Origin: Synergistaceae bacterium UBA5560
GTDB lineage: Bacteria; Synergistota; Synergistia; Synergistales; Aminiphilaceae
Direction of reading: 5' to 3'
Assembly: GCA_002425685.1 (NCBI GenBank)
Contig: DIMS01000001.1
Location: 1-47,443 of the forward strand
DNA: 47,443 nt
A model generated the notes under the pieces. It was given only the letters and a program-made list of their open reading frames with translations, had not been told where the DNA came from and made no database searches. Positions 8,765-15,154 of this stretch are shown piece after piece (positions within the stretch are counted from its first letter, which is position 1; each line of letters opens with the position of its first letter). Position numbers and translations under genes: made by a program.

Positions 8765-8819
8765 AGTCTAGAGGAACGTCGTTACGCGGGTATGTCGCGT
8801 TCGTGACGGAAATGTAACG
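8765..8819 (-). promoter_or_regulatory. Pho box and promoter of pstS
   Basis: On the minus strand four half-sites, CGTTAC, CGTCAC, CGACAT and CGTAAC, start exactly 11 bp apart (outer positions 8819, 8808, 8797, 8786). Ten bases further lies TAGACT (8770-8765), a plausible -10. Tandem 11-bp repeats replacing the -35, with about 10 bp to the -10, is the known geometry of PhoB-activated promoters. The half-site sequence is this organism's own version. Confidence 0.8.
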
Positions 8820-8953
8820 GCTTTGTGGCAATCTCTTCGGGAATGTTTCCAAAGGGTAACGGCGAAAAACGAACGAGGCGGGGCGGGCACCGAAGAAAAA
8901 CGAGGAAGAAGCGAGAGAAGGAAGACAGATCGCCGTGGAGGGCTTTCCCACCA

Positions 8954-8997
8954 TGACGAAGGGGAAGGAAACGTCTCCGCTTCCTTCCCCTTCGTCA
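8954..8997. repeat. Perfect 17-bp inverted repeat
   Basis: TGACGAAGGGGAAGGAA (8954-8970) is exactly complementary to 8981-8997 across a 10-base loop. It lies 44 bases after the ferredoxin stop on the minus strand and upstream of the pstS Pho box. No T-run follows on either strand. It could end or protect the ferredoxin transcript. Confidence 0.7.
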
Positions 8998-9040
8998 GAA
9001 CCGGACAGGCTCAGCCGCCGTGAAACGAAAAAGCGTCGGG

Positions 9041-9214
9041 CTACTGAGAGATGGCGCTCACGGGGCAGGCGGCCACGCAGGCGCCGCACTCGACACAACT
9101 GTCAGCCTCAACCTGGGCCTTGCCGTCGTTCATGGCGATGGCGCTCACGGGGCAGGTGCCCACGCAGGCCTCACATCCGACACACACATCCTTGTCAACT
9201 ACTGCCTTTGCCAT
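9041..9214 (-). CDS. Small 2[4Fe-4S] ferredoxin
   Basis: 57-residue clostridial-type ferredoxin, an electron carrier of anaerobic metabolism. Two cluster motifs are visible: C11-x2-C14-x2-C17-x3-C21-P near the N-terminus and C40-x2-C43-x2-C46-x3-C50-P near the C-terminus. The two halves are clear internal repeats, each with CP-VSAI. The ATG at 9214 has the ribosome site GGAGGG 7 bases upstream. It is a single-gene unit with its own strong promoter. It could serve any of the redox enzymes in the cell; nothing local identifies its partner. Confidence 0.95.
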   Translation of the reverse strand: MAKAVVDKDVCVGCEACVGTCPVSAIAMNDGKAQVEADSCVECGACVAACPVSAISQ

Positions 9215-9261
9215 TTGTCATCCCTCCTCTTTTTTCATAAGCGACCGAAATCGGCAACGAC

Positions 9262-9290
9262 ATCATACCATTGCGGCAATGGGGGCACAA
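9262..9290 (-). promoter_or_regulatory. Ferredoxin promoter with a palindrome in the spacer
   Basis: On the minus strand TTGTGC (9290-9285) and TATGAT (9267-9262) are 17 bp apart. The spacer consists almost entirely of CCATTGC-C-GCAATGG (9268-9282), a perfect 7-bp dyad around one base. A palindrome exactly between -35 and -10 is a classic position for an operator. The regulator is unknown. Confidence 0.65.
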
Positions 9291-9328
9291 GCGAGCAGAA
9301 ACGTGTCATCTTCGTGACGGCGGAACGT

Positions 9329-10894
9329 TCATGACCCCAGAGACAACAGCAGAGGAAGGACAAACAGCAGAAGTACCGACGGAGCGAGCCCGGCGGAACA
9401 TCCACCGCTCCCCGAACCCGATGGATTTACGGGCGTGGGTTCGGCCGTCGGCGTGGTGACCGTCACGCTGCCTCTGTGCACCGCCACGGAGACCAGAGAA
9501 AATTCCGTCGTGATGGTTCCCCGGAGCCCTTCCTCGTCCAGAGAGGCGTTGTCCTCCACCGTGTAGCGGAAATTCTCCTCGATGACCCAGGGCGCGCCAT
9601 CCCCGGCGACAAGCGGGGAGAAGGGGCCTTTTCCCTTCTCCGAGGGAAGGAGCAGAGAAAAGCCCTTCATCGCCCGGGTCGTCGTGTCGAAGGTGGACAC
9701 GGCGAGAAAAACGCCGCGGGCGATGGTCTCTTCGCTCGGCTCCCGCTGAATGTCCATGGAGACGAAGAGCGGACCTGTCATCATGTCGGCACTGACGAGA
9801 ATCGCCGGGGCGACGAGGAGAGATGCGTTGACCCCGTTGATGTCCGGAACCCCGAGCCACGCGGCGATGATCTCCCTTGCCCGCACGCCGTCCCCGCCCC
9901 ACGCGGCGGCATCAAAGGCACCATCCCCGCCACCGCCGTTCAGGATGGCATCCTCCACGTTCCACGCTCTCTGAAGTCCCAAAGGATCGTCGGAGATAGA
10001 ACGGACGATGTAGTGCCCGGCCCCTCCCACAAAGGCACCGACGAAACCCGGACTGAAGGGCGGCGGTGGCGACGGTGCGATCCCCGTGGGGGACGGACGG
10101 GGGACCTCCGTGGGAAGAGGCTCCTCCGGAAGACGGGGAGGAAGCGTCGGCCCGGGAGAGAGGGTCGGCCTCGGCGTCACGAAAGGCTCCGGCGTCGGTG
10201 TCGCCGGGGCGGTCGGCACGGGCGTCGCGGTGGGTCTCGGCGTCGGGGACGGAGACAGAGTCGGTTCCGGCGTGGGAGCCCGCGTCGGGGTGGGGGTAGC
10301 GCAGGAGCGGACCGCCGTGAACGTGGGAACCTGCAACGCCTCATTGCCGAGGGAGACGATCCGGACCGCCGGGGTGTATTCACAGAAAACAGAGGGAGGA
10401 ACGAGAATCCGATAGGTCGCTCCTCCCTCGAGATCCTTCGAGTAAACACCGTTGCCATCGGTGGGGACGGTATAAAGAAGGGTCACGCCGTCACCGCTCA
10501 GAACCCTCACGTCCACGCCCTTCACACAGGCCTCGCAAGCGGCCGTCACGTCGCCGCTGACGGTCCACACCAAAACAAGGAGGAGCGTCGTCTCCTTCTG
10601 GATTTCGTAGTCCGAGAGCGTTTTTTCGTTCTCCAACTCCACGCCATCGGAAAAGAGACGCTGTCTCTCCGGCACATAGCCTTTCTTGTCCTGGATCTTC
10701 GCCTTCACGCTTTCGATGGAGTCTCCCGCCTCCACTTCGAGCGTGATCGTGCCTTCTGCGCCCTTTTCCTTCACGAAGATCTGCATCGCCTGGGCCGCGG
10801 ATCCGAACACGGCGAAAAGAACTGCCGCGAGAAGCACCGCGAAAAAGGTGCGGCGACGGGACCGATGTCCCCGCCGACGGAGGTCAGAGAACAT
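9329..10894 (-). CDS. Secreted ubiquitin-like domain protein with Synergist-CTERM tail
   Basis: 521 residues. An arginine-rich n-region and hydrophobic core form a signal peptide ending AAQA at residue 36. The next residues are MQIFVK, so the predicted mature N-terminus coincides with the first residue of ubiquitin. Residues 37-108 follow ubiquitin closely: TITLEVE, VKAKIQDK, QRL, TLSDY, IQKE and LVL are shared in order. By eye about 46 of 72 positions are identical. The equivalents of K6, K27, K29, K33 and K63 are kept; K48 is Val and I44 is Phe. There is no RLRGG tail; the chain continues into a Cna-B/carboxypeptidase-regulatory-like region (about 115-190), a Pro/Thr-rich linker (about 200-285) and a globular domain (about 290-480) that I do not recognise. 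The end, GSGSGG-C-SAG-LAP plus a hydrophobic stretch, fits a Synergist-CTERM anchoring signal. It starts 3 bp after the lipoprotein stop, so the two are probably co-transcribed. Confidence 0.9.
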   Translation of the reverse strand: MFSDLRRRGHRSRRRTFFAVLLAAVLFAVFGSAAQAMQIFVKEKGAEGTITLEVEAGDSIESVKAKIQDKKGYVPERQRLFSDGVELENEKTLSDYEIQKETTLLLVLVWTVSGDVTAACEACVKGVDVRVLSGDGVTLLYTVPTDGNGVYSKDLEGGATYRILVPPSVFCEYTPAVRIVSLGNEALQVPTFTAVRSCATPTPTRAPTPEPTLSPSPTPRPTATPVPTAPATPTPEPFVTPRPTLSPGPTLPPRLPEEPLPTEVPRPSPTGIAPSPPPPFSPGFVGAFVGGAGHYIVRSISDDPLGLQRAWNVEDAILNGGGGDGAFDAAAWGGDGVRAREIIAAWLGVPDINGVNASLLVAPAILVSADMMTGPLFVSMDIQREPSEETIARGVFLAVSTFDTTTRAMKGFSLLLPSEKGKGPFSPLVAGDGAPWVIEENFRYTVEDNASLDEEGLRGTITTEFSLVSVAVHRGSVTVTTPTAEPTPVNPSGSGSGGCSAGLAPSVLLLFVLPLLLSLGS

Positions 10895-10897
10895 CGC

Positions 10898-13456
10898 CTA
10901 GAAATCATAGAGCCGGAAGGTCCACCGCTGGGGGGAGTCCTTCTCGGTTCCGTTGGTGTAGAGCGTATTTCCGTTTTCCGCCTCCCGCAGATAGTCGTGA
11001 TCCTTCGTCTTGATGAAGACGTGGATGCCCTCCCGGGGGTAAGCCGGTTCCTTGGTTTCGGTGTAGAAATCCACGAAACGGGACATGATCACCGGCACGG
11101 GTTCGAGCGTTGCCGTATCGACGGCCTTGGCGTAGTTGCATTTGTTTTTGTACGAGGGAAACTGAAGTTCTCCGCTGCGGCTCTTCAGGGAAAGAAGATC
11201 GCCGTAGCGGACGAAGGTCTTCGTGGCATCCACGGATTCATATCGGACGAGTCCGTGTCGTTCCGCGCCGCCGTCTTTCCGCCATTCGCCCAGGCAGGAG
11301 ACATGGTTTCCCTCACCTTTCAAATACGCCCGATTCGTGGCCTTGATGCCGTACTCGGCGACCGGTTCGTCCTTCTTCTCGGGAATCGTGGCGAGCAGTG
11401 GAGCAGCACCTCCGGCCTCGTCGGGCTCCCCGTTGCGAAGAAGAGCGGCCTCGGGAAGCCAGGCGAAGAGCGGGACCGTGGCATAGGGCTTCTCTTCCGT
11501 CAGCGTGAGCCAGATGGTCGGCACTTTCGCATCGTAGCTGAAAGTGCTGTTAAGGAGTTTCTTGCCCACCGCTCCGGGAACAGGGGATTCGTCGTCCCCA
11601 AGGTTGAACCGGCGGACCTCGTTTTCACCGGCGACGAGGGTGAAGCGGGTCTGCAGCGGCATGTCCCGGAAGATGTACCGGAGCACCACCGCCCTTGTGG
11701 AGCTCTTTCCGGGATCCTGCCAGGCAACGACGTTCACCGTGCCGTGATAGCCTCCTATCAGTGCTGGTATGTCGCTTTCATTCACCCTCAGATAGAGGGG
11801 CAGCGCGGTGCCCTTGTTGCCGTCTTTCTTCGCCTCCAGATCGCGCATCCGATCCTTCATGAAGGTGAAAAAGACATTGTAATCCTTCGGTCTGGAACCC
11901 CTCCAGTAATAGGTATCCGCCACCAGGGAATCCCAAAGGAAGCGCACCACCACCTGCGACGACGCTCCCACCGCGTCTCCGACATGGTCGTCGAAAGTGA
12001 AGTAGGGCGATCCTCCCGCGTCGTGGGGCATGTCGCTTCCCCGATGATAGTCCATGGTGCATCCTCCCCGGGGAAGGAACACGCCCATCATCTCCACGCC
12101 GTCGAGGAAGGCCTCCGACTGGGCGGCGATCCGGCCGGTGTGCTTCTCCTGCCACCGCAGCACGTTGTTCTTGACGTCCTCCGGGTCCTGGAAAAGGTGA
12201 TAGTGTTCGGTGATGAGGATCAATCCCTTGCTCTGGATGCCCACGAGGAACAAATAGGTCTGGAGATAGGTGTCGAGGGCATCCTCGATAGCGGTCTTGC
12301 CTCCCCTGACCTGGCCCAGCAGATACGTCGCCAGCTTGGTGTAGAAGCTGGTTCCCACCAGAGGGGCGGTCAATTTCTCGTTGATCAGGTCGAGCCCGAG
12401 CTCCACGTCGAGGGTCTTGGCGTCGATGGCCTCCGCTTCCTTCTTGGATCTTTCGCGGTCTTTGTTTTTGGGAAGCGGCATCAAGTTGTCGTCGTAGAGG
12501 GTTCGGATCAGCGAGATGGAGGAGAGCATGGTGTTGTAGTCGGCCTCCACCTGCATCTGCCGCAGCAGATCCGTCATGGCTTTCTCGAAGTCGATCAGAT
12601 TTTTGCTGATAAAGGTCATCTTCTCCGAGAGCATGTCCAGCTCGGACTGAATGTCCTTCGTCGGGTCGCCGAAGATGAGCTTCTCCACCCAGCCGAGCCC
12701 CTCGCCGGTGGCCCATCCCACCGCTCCGGCGCCGATCTCCTTTAACAGCCACTTGAAGATCTTGCTTCCCGCACCCTGAACGGAGCCGGGAAAGGCGTGG
12801 GTCCCTCCCGCCTCGGCCTCGTCGATGAGGGTGTCCAGAAAGGCGTCGAAAGAGAGCCCCGAGTCGACCCAGGCCCAGCCGAAGAGCGAGAAGGAGAAAT
12901 TGTTGCGATCCGACGCGCCTGGGACGAGTCGGGAGGGGGAGGCACTGTATTTCAGTTCCAGGAACGTCCCGATGGCTTCCTCCGCCTCGGCGAGGGTCTT
13001 TCCCGTGCGGATCGCGTAGCGGGCGACCAGCGACGAGAGGGGCGTCACCCGCACCAGCGCGTCGCTTTCTTCCACCAGCGCATAGAGCGAGGAGGGCGCT
13101 GGAAGGGGTGCCTGTCCCGAAAGGGCCGAACTGGAGGCGTCCCTCGTGGTGATGTCCGTCACCACCGCGAGAAAGGGCGAGGGGAGGACCTCACCGGGGG
13201 AGATCACGAAGGAGCCCGTGGCGTGCACGTCCTCCGAGAGGTCGAAAAGAACATCTCCGGAGAGGGTCTGCAGCGTCACTCTCCCCGCGGTGACGTCATC
13301 GCTGAACGTATAGGTCAGGCCACGCACCACCGGCGGGGGAGCATCGTCGTCTCCGCCGCATCCTCCGAGCAGGAGAGCGCTTCCTACCAGCAACAACAGA
13401 AACAGTGGAAAGAGCGCCTTGAAAGATCGATTCATCCGTGATGGGTTCCTCTCCAT
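10898..13456 (-). CDS. Large lipoprotein of unknown function
   Basis: 852 residues with a lipoprotein signal peptide: basic start, hydrophobic core, lipobox LGG-C at Cys33. An acidic-proline spacer follows. Residues about 122-170 contain the SLYALVEES / VTPLSSLVARY pattern seen in various secreted lipoproteins. Residues 239-262 are a Gly/Ala-rich hydrophobic segment (GAGAVGWATGEGLGW), followed by a long amphipathic helical stretch to about 320. The last 50 residues (VFIKTKDHDYLREAENG...W-FRLY) look like one lobe of a beta-trefoil, a weak impression. Hydrophobic segment plus long helices resembles helical pore-forming proteins, but this is only inference. The ATG at 13456 is used because GGGGAG lies 8 bases upstream; the Met at 13435 is the alternative. 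The next gene, 3 bp downstream, encodes the ubiquitin-like protein. Confidence 0.85.
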   Translation of the reverse strand: MERNPSRMNRSFKALFPLFLLLLVGSALLLGGCGGDDDAPPPVVRGLTYTFSDDVTAGRVTLQTLSGDVLFDLSEDVHATGSFVISPGEVLPSPFLAVVTDITTRDASSSALSGQAPLPAPSSLYALVEESDALVRVTPLSSLVARYAIRTGKTLAEAEEAIGTFLELKYSASPSRLVPGASDRNNFSFSLFGWAWVDSGLSFDAFLDTLIDEAEAGGTHAFPGSVQGAGSKIFKWLLKEIGAGAVGWATGEGLGWVEKLIFGDPTKDIQSELDMLSEKMTFISKNLIDFEKAMTDLLRQMQVEADYNTMLSSISLIRTLYDDNLMPLPKNKDRERSKKEAEAIDAKTLDVELGLDLINEKLTAPLVGTSFYTKLATYLLGQVRGGKTAIEDALDTYLQTYLFLVGIQSKGLILITEHYHLFQDPEDVKNNVLRWQEKHTGRIAAQSEAFLDGVEMMGVFLPRGGCTMDYHRGSDMPHDAGGSPYFTFDDHVGDAVGASSQVVVRFLWDSLVADTYYWRGSRPKDYNVFFTFMKDRMRDLEAKKDGNKGTALPLYLRVNESDIPALIGGYHGTVNVVAWQDPGKSSTRAVVLRYIFRDMPLQTRFTLVAGENEVRRFNLGDDESPVPGAVGKKLLNSTFSYDAKVPTIWLTLTEEKPYATVPLFAWLPEAALLRNGEPDEAGGAAPLLATIPEKKDEPVAEYGIKATNRAYLKGEGNHVSCLGEWRKDGGAERHGLVRYESVDATKTFVRYGDLLSLKSRSGELQFPSYKNKCNYAKAVDTATLEPVPVIMSRFVDFYTETKEPAYPREGIHVFIKTKDHDYLREAENGNTLYTNGTEKDSPQRWTFRLYDF

Positions 13457-13561
13457 GAAAAACACTCCCCTCGTTTTTTCTCCACCCCGAAGGGTTTCCT
13501 CCCGTTCCCGTCGGATCTGCGGAGAGATGGGTCATTTTTTCTTTGTTTCTCGTCGAAAAGA

Positions 13562-13577
13562 CACAGTGAACACTGTG
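13562..13577. promoter_or_regulatory. Dyad CACAGTG-AA-CACTGTG in the lipoprotein leader
   Basis: A perfect 7+2+7 dyad lies between the likely promoter and the start of the lipoprotein gene. Its short centre suits a dimeric repressor operator better than an RNA hairpin. No regulator can be named. Confidence 0.4.
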
Positions 13578-13632
13578 GTGCCCTGAAAAGGATCTCAAAA
13601 AACACAACAATTTTCAATTTTTGTCTCTTTGC

Positions 13633-13662
13633 ATTCTAGCATGCACAATGACGGGGATTCAA
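13633..13662 (-). promoter_or_regulatory. Promoter of the lipoprotein / ubiquitin-like unit
   Basis: On the minus strand TTGAAT (13662-13657) and TAGAAT (13638-13633) are 18 bp apart, with a TGC immediately before the -10. The leader to the start codon is about 170 bases. Confidence 0.6.
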
Positions 13663-13689
13663 GAAGCTGACGCCGCCTTGCGGTCGGAC

Positions 13690-13950
13690 AGTGAGAGTGT
13701 CACCCCTGAGCGGGGCGATGAAAATGTCACCCATGACGAACAGGGGCGACGTCTTCATGAAAACGAAGGAAGTGCGGCGGTTGCTGGTGATTGGACAGGC
13801 ATCGGCAGGGAAGACCACAGTGCGGGAGGCCGGCGAAAGGCTCGGATTGAGTTCTCGGCATGTGATTCGACGCAAAAACAGGTTTCGCAAGCGGAAACTT
13901 CGGGGCTCGTTCACAAGAGACGGGGCTGTGCGCAACATGCCTGTTTCCGC
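13690..13950 (+). pseudogene. Truncated IS transposase (ISNCY/IS481-like N-terminus)
   Basis: From the ATG at 13757 the frame reads MKTKEVRRLLVIGQASAGK then VREAGERLGLSSRHVIR-RKNRFRK. This is the helix-turn-helix N-terminus common in transposases of the ISNCY/IS481 kind (T-EA-LLGLS-RQV-RL). After about 65 residues the resemblance stops and no catalytic DDE domain follows; the frame continues as meaningless sequence into the next gene. Just upstream (13690-13735) TGTCACCC occurs twice (GAGAGTGTCACCCC and GAAAATGTCACCC), which could be part of the left IS end. I read this as the left end of an insertion sequence whose remainder is lost. Confidence 0.7.
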
Positions 13951-14206
13951 TCCCGCAAAACGGAACGGAACCTTCTCCGCCTCGGGATTGGCACATCCCG
14001 ATCATTTGAGAGAAAATGAAATCCCCAGAGGTTCCCGTTTGAAGATGCGGGGAGGCAGTTGCACGCACCGAAACGCGGAGCACCGGAAGGAGCGAAAATT
14101 TCCAGGCTCCGCTCCGACGTTCCTCCGGCCGGCGATGCCGGGCACGGGGAGGGCATTTCCCACCGGAGAGACCACGGTTCTTGAAGCAAGGGAGGGATCG
14201 ACAACC

Positions 14207-15154
14207 ATGTGGGTTCTCTTTGCGGATGTCATTTTTGAAAAGGTCTTCGGACGGGCGGGAATCTCCCTGGAAGGACACGAGGTTCGGACGGCCACGCCGG
14301 AGACGCTCTTCGACGAGCTTCCCCGGGCGGAGGCGGTGATCCTTCCGCCGCTTGTTTTCGGGGAGAAGCACCTCGCCGCGGCGCCGAACCTGCGCCTTGT
14401 GCAGCAATGGGGTGTAGGCGTGGAAAACATCGACCTGGCAGCATGCCGCCGGAGGAATGTGCCGGTCTGCAACGTCCCCTCCAGGGGAACGGGAAACGGG
14501 GAGAGCGTCGCCGAGATGGTGCTTCTCCATCTCCTTCTTCTCTCCAGGCGTTTCGCCGCGAGCCAGGAGAATCTGCGCAAGGGGCGGCTTCACGCACCGC
14601 TGGGAAGCACGCTCTGGGGAAAACGGGCCTGCGTGGTTGGACTGGGCAACCTGGGGCACTGCATCGTCGAACGCCTTCTCTGTCTCGGCGTAACGGTGGC
14701 GGGCGTCAACCGAACACTCCGGGAGGAACACGCCTTCTGGGGGATGGAGCAGGTTTTTCCTCTGCACGCCCTCGGTGAGGCCGTCCGGGGATGCCACTTC
14801 ATCATCCTCGCCGTTCCCGAGACGGCGGAAACGCGGGGACTCGTGAACGCCGAGGTACTGAGCGCCATGGAGAGCGGAGCGTTTCTCGTGAACGTGAGCC
14901 GGGGCAGCGTAGTAGCCCGCAAGGACTTGGAGGAGACGCTCCGGGCCAGGCGTCTCGGAGGCGTGGGACTCGATGTGTTCTGGGAGGAACCGCCCTCCCC
15001 GGAGGATCCGCTTCTCTCCCTCCCCGAGGTGGTCGCCACGCCCCACCTCGGCGGCGTGACCCGGGAGGCCCACGAAGGCATCGCCCGATTCGTCCTGGAA
15101 AACCTGAACCGCGTCGCCAGGGGAGAGGAGCCGCTCTCCCGCGTCACCGACTGA
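14207..15154 (+). CDS. D-isomer-specific 2-hydroxyacid dehydrogenase
   Basis: NAD(P)-dependent oxidoreductase, 315 residues, of the SerA/LdhA/GyaR superfamily. The nucleotide-binding motif GLGNLG is at 145-150. The catalytic triad is visible as Arg232 (NVSRGS), Glu261 (DVFWEE-P) and His280 (TPHLGG). The ATG at 14207 has GGAGGG 10 bases upstream; the frame is open upstream through the transposase remnant, which is not part of it. Substrate cannot be fixed: phosphoglycerate, glyoxylate/hydroxypyruvate or a branched 2-hydroxyacid are all possible, and the C-terminal ACT domain of classic SerA is absent. It is the only plus-strand gene in the left half. Its 3' end overlaps the convergent transporter gene by 11 bp. 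Confidence 0.88.
   Translation: MWVLFADVIFEKVFGRAGISLEGHEVRTATPETLFDELPRAEAVILPPLVFGEKHLAAAPNLRLVQQWGVGVENIDLAACRRRNVPVCNVPSRGTGNGESVAEMVLLHLLLLSRRFAASQENLRKGRLHAPLGSTLWGKRACVVGLGNLGHCIVERLLCLGVTVAGVNRTLREEHAFWGMEQVFPLHALGEAVRGCHFIILAVPETAETRGLVNAEVLSAMESGAFLVNVSRGSVVARKDLEETLRARRLGGVGLDVFWEEPPSPEDPLLSLPEVVATPHLGGVTREAHEGIARFVLENLNRVARGEEPLSRVTD

Noticed and set aside
10090..10310. Tandem DNA repeat in the ubiquitin-like gene
   Set aside because: The periodic look comes from Pro/Thr-x codons of the linker; it is a protein-level low-complexity stalk, not a separate repeat element.
9476..12745. A 1089-codon open frame on the plus strand
   Set aside because: It lies antisense to the lipoprotein and ubiquitin-like genes, both of which have signal peptides and recognisable domains. 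Its protein is rich in R, G and H without domain pattern, as expected for antisense frames in GC-rich DNA.
13757..14206. Dehydrogenase gene starting far upstream so that it includes the transposase remnant
   Set aside because: The upstream part is not dehydrogenase-like, and a good ribosome site supports ATG 14207.
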